DNA of 64,000 nucleotides, taken from Photobacterium swingsii. GTDB lineage: Bacteria > Pseudomonadota > Gammaproteobacteria > Enterobacterales > Vibrionaceae. Shown in pieces: positions 30,840-41,990 of the stretch. A program made the position numbers and the translations under genes. The first letter of the stretch is position 1; each line of letters begins with the position of its first letter. The stretch covers positions 1,178,001-1,242,000 of the forward strand of contig NZ_AP024852.1 in the NCBI RefSeq assembly GCF_024346715.1. The letters are read 5' to 3'. Below the pieces are notes generated by a model. It ran no database searches. It worked only from the letters and a program-made list of their open reading frames with translations, and had not been told where the DNA came from.

Positions 30840-31331
30840 ATGTCTAATAATTCGTACAAGATTTTAGTGATTTGCATGGGGAATATTTGTCGCTCCCCAA
30901 CAGCTGAAGCCGTACTAAGGCAAAAAGTACGAGAGCGTAGTCTTAATGTTGTTGTCGACTCTGCAGGCACTATCAGTTACCACACTGGAAGTAGCCCGGA
31001 TCCTCGTTCTATTGCGGCCGGTGAAGCCAGAGGTTACGATTTTTCTGGTATTACTGCGCGTTCGATCCAACCCGCTGATTTTGAAATCTTCGATAAGTTA
31101 TTGGTTGCTGATAACAATAACTTAGAAGATGTGTTATCCATTTGTCCTCCTCATTTACACGACAAGGTTGAGTTATTTATGCGCTATGGTGAAGGGGAGC
31201 GGGATGAAATACCTGATCCTTATTATGGTGGTGCGCGTGGCTTTGAGTATGTCTTGGATCTAGTCGAAGATGCAGCCGACCACTTGCTTGATTCAATTCA
31301 AACTTATACTAGCTCTAGCTCACAAGGCTAG
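30840..31331 (+). CDS. Low-molecular-weight protein-tyrosine phosphatase
   Basis: Cysteine phosphatase of the Wzb/Etp/LMW-PTP class. It has 163 residues from ATG 30840, which follows GGAG. The catalytic P-loop CX5R is C-MGNIC-R (Cys12 to Arg18), then SPTAEAVLR. The general-acid loop is EIPDPYYGG (about 120-128). A reading from 30777 would add an improbable 21 residues. No tyrosine autokinase (Wzc) or polysaccharide genes are adjacent, so it is probably not in a capsule operon. Start regions face ddl. Confidence 0.93.
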   Translation: MSNNSYKILVICMGNICRSPTAEAVLRQKVRERSLNVVVDSAGTISYHTGSSPDPRSIAAGEARGYDFSGITARSIQPADFEIFDKLLVADNNNLEDVLSICPPHLHDKVELFMRYGEGERDEIPDPYYGGARGFEYVLDLVEDAADHLLDSIQTYTSSSSQG

Positions 31332-31367
31332 CTGAAATATAATTAAAAACATCTGATGTATAGATAT

Positions 31368-31393
31368 AAAAACGCCCGCAAGTGCGGGCGTTT
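31368..31393. terminator. Bidirectional terminator, phosphatase / SulP
   Basis: Perfect 10-bp AAACGCCCGC/GCGGGCGTTT with an AAGT loop, between convergent genes. Confidence 0.87.
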
Positions 31394-31466
31394 ATGCAGC
31401 TTACTTTGCAACACCTTGTGTAGCAAGGCAGTAAACGAGGTGATAAACCGTATTTACTGAACGAGA

Positions 31467-33026
31467 TTAACCACCTAGGGTATCTGTTGCTACTTTGTAG
31501 GTTGGATCTTCCATTAGGTTCACTTCAACCAGATTGCCAGCTTTTTTCAGTAGTGAACGACACTCTTGGCTTAGATGACGAATATGAAGTGTCTTACCTT
31601 GGCTTGCGTAACGCTCTGCAATAGTATCAATCGCTTCGATGGCAGAGTGATCCGATACGCGTGATTTAGCAAAATCGATGATCACATCTTTAGGGTCATT
31701 TTTCGCATCAAATAGCTCAAGGAAGTGAGAAGCAGAGCCAAAGAAGAGTGGACCATTGACTTCATAAATTTTAGAGCCATTTTCATCAATGTGTGTAGAT
31801 GCGTAAATGTGCTTTGCATGTTCCCAAGCAAAAACAAGCGCTGAGTAGATAACACCGACGATAACCGCTAACGCAAGGTCTGCAGCAACAGTTACACAGG
31901 TTACTAGAATAATGGCAAAGAAGTCATGTTTTGGTACTTTGCGCATCATCTTCAAGCTTGCCCACTCAAAAGTACCGATCACTACCATGAACATCACACC
32001 AACAAGTGCTGCTAGTGGAATGACTTCGATCAGTGCCGATCCAAATAGAATGAAGAGTAATAGGCCAACAGCGCCTGTGATACCAGATAGACGACCACGA
32101 CCACCAGAGTTAATGTTGATCATTGATTGGCCAATCATGGCACAACCACCCATAGCACCAAACACTGAACAAGTTACGTTAGCCATACCTTGGCTTACAC
32201 ACTCGCGGTTACTTTGACCACGAGTACCTGTCATTTCATCAATAACCGTTAGCGTCAGTAGTGATTCGATTAGACCAACAGCAGCAAGTACTAAGGAGTA
32301 AGGTAGGATAATTTGCAGCGTTTCTAAGTTAAAGCCAACTTGTGGGAGTGCAAATGTTGGTAAGCTACCTGCGAGTGTTGCATCGGCATCGCCACTCATC
32401 GAGCGGACAAAATCGATAACAGTACGAGAGTCTAAGCCTAAGCCATGAACCAGCGCTGTTACTGTGATAATTGCAACCAGTGAAGAGGGTACTGCTTTCG
32501 TGATTTTTGGCAGAAAGTGGATGATGAACATGGTTAGACCGACTAGGCCTAACATAGTGTAAAGCTCAGCGCCTTGCATCCATTGAAGTGTGCCTGCTGC
32601 ATCCGGTACTTTAAATTGGCCAAGTTGGGCTAGGAAAATAACGATCGCCAAGCCATTTACAAAGCCGATCATTACAGGGTGCGGTACCATACGGATAAAC
32701 TTACCAAGCTTAAAGACGCCCGCAAGAATTTGGAGTACACCTGCTAGCATCACAGCGGCAAATAGGTACTCGATACCGTGCTCAGCAACAAGGCTGACCA
32801 TGACAACAGCCATCGCACCGGTTGCACCAGAAATCATACCTGGGCGGCCACCAAATACTGCAGTTACTAAGCCTACAATAAATGCTGCATATAGACCCAC
32901 CATAGGGTCGACACCAGCAACAAAGGCGAAGGCAACAGCTTCAGGCACTAAAGCCAGTGCGACCGTTAAGCCTGATAAAACGTCATTCTTTACAGACTGA
33001 CGTGAAAATTGAGGGAATTCAAACAT
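31467..33026 (-). CDS. SulP-family inorganic anion transporter with STAS domain
   Basis: Inner-membrane transporter of the SLC26/SulP family (sulfate, bicarbonate or other anions). It has 519 residues. About twelve membrane segments occupy residues 15-425. Family marks: [49 protein letters not shown] (the anion-site region), and [26 protein letters not shown]-terminal STAS domain (about 435-515; [26 protein letters not shown]) is present. The STAS phosphosite-like DHS is visible. The substrate cannot be read from sequence. The 325-bp gap to rne holds its promoter and the rne terminator only. Confidence 0.94.
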   Translation of the reverse strand: MFEFPQFSRQSVKNDVLSGLTVALALVPEAVAFAFVAGVDPMVGLYAAFIVGLVTAVFGGRPGMISGATGAMAVVMVSLVAEHGIEYLFAAVMLAGVLQILAGVFKLGKFIRMVPHPVMIGFVNGLAIVIFLAQLGQFKVPDAAGTLQWMQGAELYTMLGLVGLTMFIIHFLPKITKAVPSSLVAIITVTALVHGLGLDSRTVIDFVRSMSGDADATLAGSLPTFALPQVGFNLETLQIILPYSLVLAAVGLIESLLTLTVIDEMTGTRGQSNRECVSQGMANVTCSVFGAMGGCAMIGQSMININSGGRGRLSGITGAVGLLLFILFGSALIEVIPLAALVGVMFMVVIGTFEWASLKMMRKVPKHDFFAIILVTCVTVAADLALAVIVGVIYSALVFAWEHAKHIYASTHIDENGSKIYEVNGPLFFGSASHFLELFDAKNDPKDVIIDFAKSRVSDHSAIEAIDTIAERYASQGKTLHIRHLSQECRSLLKKAGNLVEVNLMEDPTYKVATDTLGG

Positions 33027-33304
33027 GTTTAATAAGGGCTGCTTTGTCTTATGGAAGAGGATATAAAGTCGCGAATCCTACAGAAAAGCCAAATTTAGTT
33101 CAACTTATATGCTGACTTATTCCTGCTTTTAATACAATTCGGACGAATATGTGTGTTGTGCAGTGATAAATCACGTTTATATCAATCTAGCGTATTTGTT
33201 CATTACGCCAATATGATTGAAATGTGGCTTATCAAACTATCAAGTGTAGTCATTCTTATCCAATATGGAGTAAGTGTTGGGCTGTTTGCTGGATTTTTCA
33301 AAAC

Positions 33305-33336
33305 AAAAAGGCCATGCAGAGCATGGCCTTTTTTTT
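33305..33336 (-). terminator. Terminator of rne
   Basis: Perfect 13-bp AAAAAGGCCATGC/GCATGGCCTTTTT with an AGA loop, 16 bases after the rne stop on the minus strand. Good runs of A and T flank it on both sides. Confidence 0.92.
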
Positions 33337-33351
33337 GTGCAAACTGAATGC

Positions 33352-36300
33352 TTAGTTAAGCATTGTGCTTGCCATTGGTGCAGTCGCTTTGCTTGTTGCG
33401 GTTTGGCTACCTGCTTGGCGCGCTTGTAGGCGTTCCGTACGTAGTGGTGCACTTGCCACAATAACGGCTTCTGCTGTTTCAACAGGCGCTGGTGCTTTTG
33501 CCATCATCGCTACTGCGTGTTTACCACGAGGTGACGTTGCGGTTACTAGCACTTTCTCTGCTGGAGTAGCAACGGGTGCAACAACGGGTTCAATGCTTGT
33601 TTCTGTAACAGGCGCTTCAACTGCTGGTGTTTCAACAACAGGTGCTTCTTGCGCTACTGCTGTTTCAACCGTTGCTTCTGTAGCAACTGTTTCTTCAACG
33701 TTAGCGGCTGCATCTTCTGAAACAATAGCATCGTCACGAAGCGGGAAAGCTTTACCCATTGCTAATTCAGGCATAGCAACGCCAGACAATGTTGTTACTG
33801 CTTCTGTCTGTACTGGTGTTTCAGCAACAGGTGCTTCAACAGCGTCAGCCTCGACCGGTGCAGTTTCAACAGCTGTCACTGCAGGCTTAGGTGCACGAGC
33901 CCATACTTTGCCCATCGCCATTTCTGGTGATGCAACGCCAGTACGAGGACGAACAGCTTGCGGTTTCTCAACAACTGAAACAACGTTTTCGATGTCGTTT
34001 AGCGTGTCTGAAGCCTCAGCAACAGCGTGGCCGATAGCATCTGAAACAGCGTCTTCGTCAGATGGTTTTTCAACACGTGTATCACGTAGACGGCGACGAC
34101 GTTGACCACTTGCGCGTAGGTGACGAGGTGAACGACGGTTGCGACGTTGACCGCCTTCACGTTCGTTCTGCTCTGCATCTTGGTCTTGATCAGCAGTTTG
34201 AGCTTGCTGCTCAACTTGATCTTGAGGTACGGCTTCTGATTGTGCTTCTTTCGCCATAGAAGTACCCATCTCTTGAAGAGGTGAGGTTACTGGCTTTTCA
34301 ACAACTTCAGGCGCTTGTACTTCAACTTGTGCTGTCTCTTGCACTACTGCGCTTTCTGCTTCATCAGCTACACGTACTTTCTTACGAAGTTGACGGCGTT
34401 GGCGGCGTTGTTTTACTTTCGCTGCTTTCGCTTGTTCGCGCTGTTGATCATCAGCTTGAACGTTTTCAGCGGCAACAGATTGTTGCTCTTGCTTCTGACG
34501 CTTTTGAGCTTGCGCTTCCTCTTTACGAGATTGACGCTTTTGCTCTTTAGCTTCTTCGTTACGAGGCGAACGTTGTTTGTTCGGCTTATCACCTTGAGCG
34601 TTGCGATCTTGGCGTTCTTGCTTCGTTTTATCGTTACGACGCTGGCGTTGTTCACCTTGGTTTCTATCACCACGGTTGTTACGCGGATTGCGGTTTTCAC
34701 GATTTTCACGGTTTTCGTTGTCATTACGCTCACCATCTTGTTGACGGTTATTGCGGCGACGGTTGTCCTTATCGCGACGGTTATTGCGGTTGTTGCGGTT
34801 ATTGCGGTTGTCACGACGCTGGCGGTTATCTTTTTGCTCTTGTTCTTTCTTTTCCGTTTCTTGTTCAGCAGAACCTGAGAAGAAGTTAGCAATTGCAGAG
34901 AATAGACGGCTAAACAAACCAGGCTTTTCTTCTTCCGCTTTTGGAGCAGCAGTAGGTTTCGCCGCTGGTTTAGCAGTAGGTGCTGGTTGTTTTGGTGCAG
35001 CAAAGCCTTGAAGTACAGGCTCTTCGCGTTTTTTAACAATGCGCTCAGGCTGTTGTTGTTCTGCCGCTTCCGCTTCTTTTAGTGCTTCCAGATTCTTAGG
35101 AATCAGGTAAGAAAGTGCATCATTTTCTTCACCGCCACGTACACGAAGTACTTCAAAGTGCGGTGTTTCCATATCAGCATTAGGAACAATGATGACACGA
35201 ACATTGTGGAACTTCTCGATGTGCTGTACTGAACGACGTTTTTCATTCAATAGGTACGATGCAACTGCCACAGGGACGATAGCCAGTACTTGCGCACTGT
35301 TATCTTTTAATGCTTCTTCTTCAATTAAACGAAGAATAGACAGTGCCAGTGACTCGTTATCACGAACGACACCTGTACCCGTACAACGTGGACATACGTG
35401 GTGGCTAGCTTCAGCCAAAGAAGGGCTTAGGCGTTGGCGTGACATTTCAAGCAGACCGAAGCGTGAAATACGGCCAATTTGTACGCGAGCACGGTCAATA
35501 CGAACGGCTTCACGTAGGCGGTTTTCAACTTCACGCTGGTGACGAACTGGCGTCATATCGATAAAGTCGATAACAACTAGGCCACCTAAGTCACGTAGAC
35601 GAAGTTGACGAGCAATTTCATCTGCTGCTTCAAGGTTTGTTTGTAGTGCTGTTTCTTCAATATCGCCACCCTTTGTTGCGCGAGCAGAGTTGATATCGAT
35701 AGAGGTTAGCGCTTCAGTTGGGTCGATAACGATTGAGCCACCAGAAGGCAAACGAACTTCACGCTGGAACGCAGATTCGATTTGGCTTTCAATTTGATAG
35801 TGGCTAAATAGCGGCACTTCACCTTCGTAACGTTTAACACGAGACAAGAAATCTGGGCGAACCAGTTTGATGTGATCGCGTGCGCGGTCGAAGATTTTAG
35901 GGCTATCGATTAGGATTTCACCGATGTCACGACGAAGGTAATCACGAATTGCACGAGCAATAACGTTACTTTCTTGGTGAATCAGGAATGGGGCTTCAGC
36001 AGCATCTGCTGCTTCTTTTACTGCGCTCCAGTGGTTAAGTAGAACGTTTAAATCCCACTCAAGTTCTTCGGCTGATTTACCCACGCCAGCAGTACGAACA
36101 ATCAGACCCATACCTTGCGGTAGTTCTAATGTGCTTAGTGCTGCTTTAAGTTGGGTACGCTCTTCACCTTCGATACGGCGAGAAATACCGCCAGCACGAG
36201 GATTATTAGGCATCAGTACAAGGTAGCTACCAGCTAGAGAGATGAAAGTGGTAAGCGCAGCGCCTTTGTTGCCTCGTTCTTCTTTGTCGACTTGAACGAT

Positions 36301-36600
36301 AACTTCTTGGCCTTCATTTAGCACTTCCTTGATGTTTGGACGACCTTGGTAAGTGTAATTAGCTGGGAAGTAATCGCGCGCGATTTCTTTAAGAGGGAGG
36401 AAACCATGACGCTCAGCACCATAATCAACGAACGCTGCTTCCAGGCTTGGTTCGATGCGCGTGATGCGGCCTTTGTAGATATTTGCTTTTTTAGATTCGT
36501 GGCCAGGGCTTTCGATATCAAGATCGAACAGCTTCTGCCCATCAACTAATGCGACGCGCAACTCTTCCTTCTGAGTTGCGTTAATCAACATTCTTTTCAT
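33352..36600 (-). CDS. rne: Ribonuclease E
   Basis: Endonuclease that starts mRNA decay and processes rRNA/tRNA; scaffold of the degradosome at the inner membrane. It has 1082 residues (E. coli 1061). The N-terminal catalytic half starts [24 protein letters not shown] and has the S1 domain ([29 protein letters not shown]), the DNase I-like region with [20 protein letters not shown] and VVIDFIDM (Mg2+ Asp), and the zinc link CPRCTGTG near 404. From about 520 it is disordered: an amphipathic segment [19 protein letters not shown] (membrane anchor), Arg/Asn-rich RNA-binding stretches (600-760), then Val/Glu/Ala/Pro-rich DNA. Two copies of A-x-PE-[ML]-AMGK occur near 930 and 980. [10 protein letters not shown] near the end resembles the PNPase-binding microdomain. 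Confidence 0.97.
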   Translation of the reverse strand: MKRMLINATQKEELRVALVDGQKLFDLDIESPGHESKKANIYKGRITRIEPSLEAAFVDYGAERHGFLPLKEIARDYFPANYTYQGRPNIKEVLNEGQEVIVQVDKEERGNKGAALTTFISLAGSYLVLMPNNPRAGGISRRIEGEERTQLKAALSTLELPQGMGLIVRTAGVGKSAEELEWDLNVLLNHWSAVKEAADAAEAPFLIHQESNVIARAIRDYLRRDIGEILIDSPKIFDRARDHIKLVRPDFLSRVKRYEGEVPLFSHYQIESQIESAFQREVRLPSGGSIVIDPTEALTSIDINSARATKGGDIEETALQTNLEAADEIARQLRLRDLGGLVVIDFIDMTPVRHQREVENRLREAVRIDRARVQIGRISRFGLLEMSRQRLSPSLAEASHHVCPRCTGTGVVRDNESLALSILRLIEEEALKDNSAQVLAIVPVAVASYLLNEKRRSVQHIEKFHNVRVIIVPNADMETPHFEVLRVRGGEENDALSYLIPKNLEALKEAEAAEQQQPERIVKKREEPVLQGFAAPKQPAPTAKPAAKPTAAPKAEEEKPGLFSRLFSAIANFFSGSAEQETEKKEQEQKDNRQRRDNRNNRNNRNNRRDKDNRRRNNRQQDGERNDNENRENRENRNPRNNRGDRNQGEQRQRRNDKTKQERQDRNAQGDKPNKQRSPRNEEAKEQKRQSRKEEAQAQKRQKQEQQSVAAENVQADDQQREQAKAAKVKQRRQRRQLRKKVRVADEAESAVVQETAQVEVQAPEVVEKPVTSPLQEMGTSMAKEAQSEAVPQDQVEQQAQTADQDQDAEQNEREGGQRRNRRSPRHLRASGQRRRRLRDTRVEKPSDEDAVSDAIGHAVAEASDTLNDIENVVSVVEKPQAVRPRTGVASPEMAMGKVWARAPKPAVTAVETAPVEADAVEAPVAETPVQTEAVTTLSGVAMPELAMGKAFPLRDDAIVSEDAAANVEETVATEATVETAVAQEAPVVETPAVEAPVTETSIEPVVAPVATPAEKVLVTATSPRGKHAVAMMAKAPAPVETAEAVIVASAPLRTERLQARQAGSQTATSKATAPMASTMLN

Positions 36601-37100
36601 TTTAATGTACTCGTTTATTGTCGTTGTTATAGCGAGTAGATCAGAGATTCTTTATCGACGGTGCCAGACTCCAAGACTGTATATGAGTGCAGCCTCACGG
36701 CTGGGATTTCAGGAGTGCTTTTCGGCAACACTTATTAGCCAGCTGTTTCAGATGGTTAAATCAGAAAATAAACAGCCGGCATCACCACATCGACGCGGTT
36801 GTATCTACGCATCGATAAAAATTCTTTAATCAAACACGCTAATAATGCTCTAAAAACGCTTAACGTCTTACGCCATCTGCTGCGTACGTTATTAAAGCTG
36901 CATAAATATTAGTCGTTTAGGTGAGGTAATCATCACCTTGTCAAAAAAGTAGGCATATTATCCTACTTAGTACGCAATGATAGCAGGCAGCATTTTTTGC
37001 GGCAATCTGCTTTATACCATCCCATCAATTATCGAATCATTCTTGCGGGTTAAAATCACTGATAACAGCGTTATAGATTTTGTCGTTAGAACAACTTACT
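36601..37100 (-). promoter_or_regulatory. Long rne leader with strong hairpins
   Basis: The 640-bp rne-rluC gap holds no credible gene. On the minus strand it contains an 11-bp stem (36738-36748 with 36770-36780; GCCGGCTGTTT with AAACAGCTGGC, one G-U) and a CAGCC-GTGA-GGCTG hairpin (36690-36703), both within 190 nt of the rne start. E. coli rne is known to be autoregulated through a ~360-nt 5' UTR with hairpins; I infer the same here. A TTGACA at about 36939-36944 on the minus strand could be a -35 element. Confidence 0.5.
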
Positions 37101-37240
37101 AACTGTAATCTATGCCTAGTATTAAGTGTTTTTTCCTGTGCAATCTTCTGCTTAGTTAATTGATGGTTTTGGTATTACATGCGACTTGTACCCAAAGTAC
37201 TCATGAACATAGCATCAAATAGTCATTTGGGTATACAATC

Positions 37241-38194
37241 ATGCCCATGAATGAAGATAAACCAAAAGTGCATTTCATCGAGATTTCTGATGACTTTGCA
37301 GGCCAACGGATCGATAACTTTCTCCGTGCTCGGCTTAAAAACGTTCCAAAAAGTATGATTTACCGCATTTTGCGCAAAGGCGAGGTGCGAGTAAACAAAA
37401 AACGTATAAAACCTGAATATAAATTGCAAGATGGCGATCTTGTACGTGTTCCGCCAGTTAAGGTGCCGGAAAAAGAAACACAAGCGCCATTAAGCACTAA
37501 GCTCGATAAAGTGGCTGAATTAGAGTCGTGCATTATCTATGAAGATGATCACATGCTGATTCTCAACAAACCTTCGGGTACTGCTGTTCATGGTGGTAGT
37601 GGTCTGAAGTTTGGTGCGATTGAGGCATTACGTGCATTACGTCCTGATGCGCGTTTTCTTGAATTGGTACACCGTATCGACCGTGATACCTCTGGCATTT
37701 TGTTGGTGGCAAAAAAGCGTTCTGCATTACGTCGCCTGCAAGAACAGTTCCGAGAAAAAACGGTACAGAAATACTACTTTGCGCTTGTAATGGGTGAGTG
37801 GAAAGCCAGCTGTAAAAAAGTGACTGCACCACTGCTAAAAAATGAAGTAAACAGTATTGTCCGTGTTAACCCGAATGGGAAGGCATCAGATACACGTTAT
37901 AAAGTACTTGAGCGCTTGGATAAGTCGACGCTGGTTCAAGCTAGCCCTGTGACTGGTCGAACGCACCAGATTCGTGTTCACTGCCAGTATGCAGGCCATC
38001 CTATTGCGTGGGATGATCGCTATGGTGATCCGCGATTTGATGCTTTTACCAAAAAGGCAGGCTTAGATCGTTTGTTCTTGCATGCTGCGAATATCAAATT
38101 TACTCACCCGGGAACGGATGAGGCGATGGATATTAGTGCACCCATGGAAGACAAATTGCAACGAGCGGTTGAGAAGCTGCGAGTGAAAGGCTAA
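37241..38194 (+). CDS. rluC: 23S rRNA pseudouridine synthase RluC
   Basis: Makes pseudouridines at 23S positions 955, 2504 and 2580 in E. coli. It has 317 residues (E. coli 319). N-terminal S4 RNA-binding domain (GQRIDNFLRARLKNVPKSMIYRILRKGEVRVN, about 18-50). Catalytic domain with LVHRIDRDTSGILLVAKK; the Asp of HRID (about 147) is the nucleophile position. RTHQIRVHCQYAGHPIAWDDRYGD is near 245. The start may be the ATG two codons later. It is divergent from rne as in E. coli. Confidence 0.96.
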   Translation: MPMNEDKPKVHFIEISDDFAGQRIDNFLRARLKNVPKSMIYRILRKGEVRVNKKRIKPEYKLQDGDLVRVPPVKVPEKETQAPLSTKLDKVAELESCIIYEDDHMLILNKPSGTAVHGGSGLKFGAIEALRALRPDARFLELVHRIDRDTSGILLVAKKRSALRRLQEQFREKTVQKYYFALVMGEWKASCKKVTAPLLKNEVNSIVRVNPNGKASDTRYKVLERLDKSTLVQASPVTGRTHQIRVHCQYAGHPIAWDDRYGDPRFDAFTKKAGLDRLFLHAANIKFTHPGTDEAMDISAPMEDKLQRAVEKLRVKG

Positions 38195-38267
38195 CGCTAG
38201 TTTGTTATCGCCTATTTTCTTGAATTGACGATAATTGCGGTAGCTAGCTTTGGCTAGTAAAAACAAT

Positions 38268-38305
38268 AAAGAGAGGTGGCTGAGGCTACCTCTCTTTTAT
38301 TTTAT
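38268..38305 (+). terminator. Terminator of rluC
   Basis: Stem AGAGAGGTGGC/GCTACCTCTCT with a TGAG loop (one G-T pair), then TTTTATTTTAT. It also faces the convergent yceF. Confidence 0.85.
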
Positions 38306-38344
38306 AGATTGATGAGCCGAGTGATTAGTGATTGTAGTGGTCCG

Positions 38345-38926
38345 TTATAGGAGCTGAATACCTTGCTTTTCAAGCATTTCGCGTAAGGCAATAAGGGGTA
38401 AGCCCACAAGTGTATTCGGGTCACGACCTTCTAGGCGATCAAATAACACTATGCCTAAGCCTTCACACATAAAACTTCCTGCACAATATAAAGGCTGCTC
38501 ACGTTCCACATAACTTTGTATTTCTTGGGTTGTTAACTCACGGAAGTGAACGCAAAAGGGTTCGCAAATAACCTGAGATGCACAGGTTTTGGCATTGTAG
38601 AGGCAAAGCCCTGTGTAGAAAGTGACCACTTGACCACTTGCATTTGCAAGTTGGCGGCACGCATTTTCAATCGTGTGAGGTTTACCTATAATTTCACCAT
38701 TGATTACACAGACCTGATCTGAGCCTATAATAAGGTGCTCAGGATGGGTTGCAGCACAGGCTCGAGCCTTTTGCTCGGCCAGTCGCATGACCAGTTGCTC
38801 TGCTGACTCTGAGCTGAGCGCTTGTTCATCGATATTTGGGTTTGCTGTTTCGAAAGGGTAACCAAACTTTTCTAGTAAGGTTTTACGAAACGGCGAAGTT
38901 GACGCTAAAAGCAATGACTGTGGCAT
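38345..38926 (-). CDS. yceF: Maf-family nucleotide pyrophosphatase YceF
   Basis: Cytoplasmic house-cleaning pyrophosphatase; the E. coli orthologue prefers 7-methyl-GTP. It has 193 residues (E. coli 194). Seen: [18 protein letters not shown] (nucleotide-binding start), [24 protein letters not shown] (catalytic Asp), [11 protein letters not shown], and the C-terminal [31 protein letters not shown] that marks the YceF subgroup. It is transcribed away from yceD, as in E. coli. Confidence 0.94.
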   Translation of the reverse strand: MPQSLLLASTSPFRKTLLEKFGYPFETANPNIDEQALSSESAEQLVMRLAEQKARACAATHPEHLIIGSDQVCVINGEIIGKPHTIENACRQLANASGQVVTFYTGLCLYNAKTCASQVICEPFCVHFRELTTQEIQSYVEREQPLYCAGSFMCEGLGIVLFDRLEGRDPNTLVGLPLIALREMLEKQGIQLL

Positions 38927-39204
38927 GGGGTAAATCTCGTTATAGGCTTATGGCCTGTATTCTAATATTATTGCCCTGCATCCGCAGCTGTTGATGAATA
39001 AAACTACACAAAGTGATGGTTATTTCACCGTGTAATGGCCTGTTCACAAGTGACTCATTGTGCTGCCGAAAGTAAGATATAAACAGGAAATAGACATGTT
39101 TTATAACGGTTCACTAGGTAACACCGAGTGAATTGGTTAAAAGCTGGTAATTCACACACATTTCCTTTGACTCAAACAAATTAGAAGGCTAATATTCGCG
39201 CCCT

Positions 39205-39720
39205 ATGCAAAAGGTAAAATTACCGTTAACGATCGATATCGTTCGAAGTGCACAAAAAAGACTCGACTATGATGGCATCATCAAAGCTGAGCTTTTAGAG
39301 CGTTTGGCGAAATCTGTCCAGAGCGTAACAAGTGATGCAAACGTCACCTTATCATTTGACTTTGACCAACGTCACCTTGCTTTCATGCGCGGAAGTGCAG
39401 ATGTTGAAGTGACGTTGACCTGTCAGCGATGCCAGGAAGAGTTCCAACACAAATACGGTGTTGAGTTCTGTTTTAGTCCACTCCTCAAACCAGAGGCAGT
39501 TGATGAGTTCCCGGAAGCCTATGAGCCGGCGGAAGTCGACGAAAATGGCGAGATCAATCTAATTGAGCTTATCGAAGATGAGTTAATGTTAGAATTACCA
39601 CAAGTTGCAATGCATGATGAAGCTGACTGTAAAGCCAGCGGAAACATGACTTTTGGTGAGATCCCCGTTGCTGATGAGCGTCCGAACCCGTTTGCAGTAT
39701 TGAAAAATCTAAGTAAGTAA
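39205..39720 (+). CDS. yceD: YceD, 23S rRNA accumulation protein (DUF177)
   Basis: 171 residues (E. coli 173). Needed for normal 23S rRNA levels in E. coli; the mechanism is unclear. It has the DUF177 cysteine pair CQRCQEEF (about 73-80), acidic [22 protein letters not shown], and the C-terminal [10 protein letters not shown]. It is 19 bp upstream of rpmF and co-transcribed with it, the usual pairing. Confidence 0.94.
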   Translation: MQKVKLPLTIDIVRSAQKRLDYDGIIKAELLERLAKSVQSVTSDANVTLSFDFDQRHLAFMRGSADVEVTLTCQRCQEEFQHKYGVEFCFSPLLKPEAVDEFPEAYEPAEVDENGEINLIELIEDELMLELPQVAMHDEADCKASGNMTFGEIPVADERPNPFAVLKNLSK

Positions 39721-39739
39721 TTTAACAGGAGTAGGGTTA

Positions 39740-39910
39740 ATGGCCGTACAAAAGAGCAAAAAATCACGTGCAGCACGTGGTATGCGTCGTTCACACGATG
39801 CACTAACAACTTCAGCTGTATCTGTAGATGCTGCAAGTGGTGAAACTCACCTACGTCACAACGTGACAGCTGACGGTTTCTACCGTGGCCGCAAGGTTAT
39901 CAACAAATAA
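39740..39910 (+). CDS. rpmF: Ribosomal protein L32
   Basis: Only 56 codons: [20 protein letters not shown] at the start, [16 protein letters not shown] at the end. E. coli L32 is 57 residues. Very basic N-terminus that threads into the 50S subunit. AGGAG lies 10 bases upstream. It lies between yceD and plsX, as in most gamma-proteobacteria. Confidence 0.97.
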   Translation: MAVQKSKKSRAARGMRRSHDALTTSAVSVDAASGETHLRHNVTADGFYRGRKVINK

Positions 39911-39919
39911 GGTTGAACC

Positions 39920-40945
39920 TTGAGTGGTCTAACCGTTGCACTTGATGCAATGGGTGGGGACTTCGGTCCTCAAGTAATAGTGCCTGCCGCTGTGCAGGCA
40001 TTATTACAATACCCAGAGCTAAAAATTATATTCTATGGTGATCAAAGTGCGATCACATCTCAACTATCTCTCCATAATCACGCTTCACACCCTCGAATCA
40101 GTATTGTTCATTGCGAACACATCATAGAAAACAACACTCGTCCGTCTCAAGCATTGCGTCATAGCAAGGGCACGTCTATGCGTATGGCTATTGATGCTGT
40201 TGCAGAAAAGAACGCCGATGCTTGTGTGAGTGCGGGGAATACTGGCGCTTTGATGGCGTTATCACGCTATATACTAAAACAGCTTCCAGGTGTTGAACGA
40301 CCAGCCTTGGTATCAGCCATTCCAACAAAGAATCACAACAAAACATGGTTGCTCGATTTAGGCGCAAATGTATCGTGTGATGCCGATACCTTGTTCCAGT
40401 TTGCAGTGATGGGCTCTGTGATGGCGGAACAGTGTGATATTGAAAAGCCACGGGTTGCGCTTCTCAATATTGGTGAGGAAGAGATCAAAGGCAACGATTT
40501 AGTGAAGCGTTGTGCAGAGATGTTACATCAATCACCAGATATTCATTTTATTGGCTACTTGGAAGGTGATCAGCTTTACTCTGATAAGGCGGATGTTGTG
40601 GTTTGTGATGGATTTGTCGGTAATGTTTGCTTGAAAACAAGTGAAGGCGTCGCGGACTTATTTATCTCTAGCTTTAAAAAAGCCGTGAGTAGTAATCCAA
40701 TAAAAGGTTTATTGGCCAAATGGTTGTTTAGTGACCTATTCCAAAACCTTAAACAGTTGAACCCCGACCAGTATAATGGTGCAAGTCTGCTAGGATTGCG
40801 CGGTATTGTGGTGAAAAGCCACGGAAGTGCCGATATTGCAGCTTTTACTTATGCCATAGGTGAAGCTGTACACGAGGTCAAACGACAAATACCGAAAAAA
40901 ATCAGTCATCGTTTGGAAGAAGTCTTACTCGAGAGGCCTTATTGA
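39920..40945 (+). CDS. plsX: Phosphate acyltransferase PlsX
   Basis: Converts acyl-ACP to acyl-phosphate for phospholipid synthesis; peripheral at the inner membrane. It has 341 residues (E. coli 356). Starts with [26 protein letters not shown]. Also [96 protein letters not shown]. No ATG suits the conserved N-terminus; AAGG precedes the TTG. It is 9 bp after rpmF. Confidence 0.95.
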   Translation: MSGLTVALDAMGGDFGPQVIVPAAVQALLQYPELKIIFYGDQSAITSQLSLHNHASHPRISIVHCEHIIENNTRPSQALRHSKGTSMRMAIDAVAEKNADACVSAGNTGALMALSRYILKQLPGVERPALVSAIPTKNHNKTWLLDLGANVSCDADTLFQFAVMGSVMAEQCDIEKPRVALLNIGEEEIKGNDLVKRCAEMLHQSPDIHFIGYLEGDQLYSDKADVVVCDGFVGNVCLKTSEGVADLFISSFKKAVSSNPIKGLLAKWLFSDLFQNLKQLNPDQYNGASLLGLRGIVVKSHGSADIAAFTYAIGEAVHEVKRQIPKKISHRLEEVLLERPY

Positions 40946-40950
40946 TTTTC

Positions 40951-41907
40951 ATGAACAGTAAAATTTTAGGTACTGGTAGTTACCTACCAGCACAAGTGCG
41001 TACCAACGCCGATTTAGAACAAATGGTCGAGACGACCGACGAGTGGATTGTTGCACGTACAGGTATTCGTGAGCGCCGTATTGCGGCCGAAGACGAAACC
41101 GTTGCGGTTATGGGGTATCAAGCATCTTTAAACGCTATCGAAATGGCGGGTATTGATAAAGAAGATATCGACTTGATCATCGTTGCAACGACGAGTGCGA
41201 GCCATGCATTCCCATCAGCAGCTTGCCAAGTGCAAGGTATGCTGGATATAAAAGGCTGCCCTGCATTTGATATTGCAGCGGCATGTTCTGGCTTCGTATA
41301 TGCACTTAGTATTGCAGATCAACACATTAAAACCGGTATGGCGAAAAATGTGTTAGTGATCGGCGCGGATGCGTTATCACACAAATGTGATCCAGAAGAT
41401 CGCGGCACGATCATCTTGTTTGGTGATGGCGCTGGCGCGGTTGTTGTTGGGGCAAGTGAAGAGCCGGGTATTCTTTCGACCCATCTGCATGCAGATGGCC
41501 ACTTTGGTGGTTTGCTTAGCTTAGCAACACCAGAGCATGGTGAAGCATTTACCGATGACAAGTGGCTTTACATGGCGGGTAACGAAGTCTTTAAAGTAGC
41601 CGTTACTCAGCTATCAAACCTTGTAAAAGACACACTAGCAGCAAATAACATGGATAAGTCAGAATTAGATTGGCTTGTTCCGCATCAAGCGAATTTACGC
41701 ATTATTTCTGCGACAGCGAAAAAGCTATCGATGTCGATGGATCAGGTGGTTGTTACCCTTGATCGTCACGGTAATACTTCTGCGGCGACTGTGCCAACAG
41801 CACTGGACGAAGCAGTACGTGATGGCAGAATCCAACGTGGTCAAACCTTGCTGCTAGAAGCGTTTGGTGGTGGCTTTACTTGGGGCTCTGCGCTGGTTAA
41901 GTTTTAA
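40951..41907 (+). CDS. fabH: 3-oxoacyl-ACP synthase III FabH
   Basis: Starts fatty-acid chains by condensing acetyl-CoA with malonyl-ACP. From ATG 40951 it has 318 residues, and the catalytic Cys falls at residue 112 (AAACSGF), exactly as in E. coli. The His is in VPHQANLR and the Asn in HGNTSAA. An in-frame TTG at 40942 has a better-spaced GAGAGG and overlaps the plsX stop, so a three-residue-longer form is possible. Confidence 0.96.
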   Translation: MNSKILGTGSYLPAQVRTNADLEQMVETTDEWIVARTGIRERRIAAEDETVAVMGYQASLNAIEMAGIDKEDIDLIIVATTSASHAFPSAACQVQGMLDIKGCPAFDIAAACSGFVYALSIADQHIKTGMAKNVLVIGADALSHKCDPEDRGTIILFGDGAGAVVVGASEEPGILSTHLHADGHFGGLLSLATPEHGEAFTDDKWLYMAGNEVFKVAVTQLSNLVKDTLAANNMDKSELDWLVPHQANLRIISATAKKLSMSMDQVVVTLDRHGNTSAATVPTALDEAVRDGRIQRGQTLLLEAFGGGFTWGSALVKF

Positions 41908-41990
41908 TTTTATGGCTGCTGAAGCGTCTGCAGCGGTAACTCTATAAAAAGCTGAATATCATTCAGTAAAATAAGAATAAGGATTCTCGA

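Noticed and set aside
33153-33347. 64-codon rightward frame between SulP and rne
   Set aside because: It runs through the rne terminator; ends KTKRPCRAWPFF from the hairpin itself.
33365-34878. Long open frames opposite the rne tail (for example 33365-34105 on + and Leu/Phe-rich 34315-34878)
   Set aside because: They mirror the low-complexity Ala/Val/Glu and Arg/Asn codons of RNase E and have no ribosome binding site or family features.
36605-36829. 74-codon frame opposite the rne leader
   Set aside because: Better explained as structured leader; no ribosome binding site or conservation visible.
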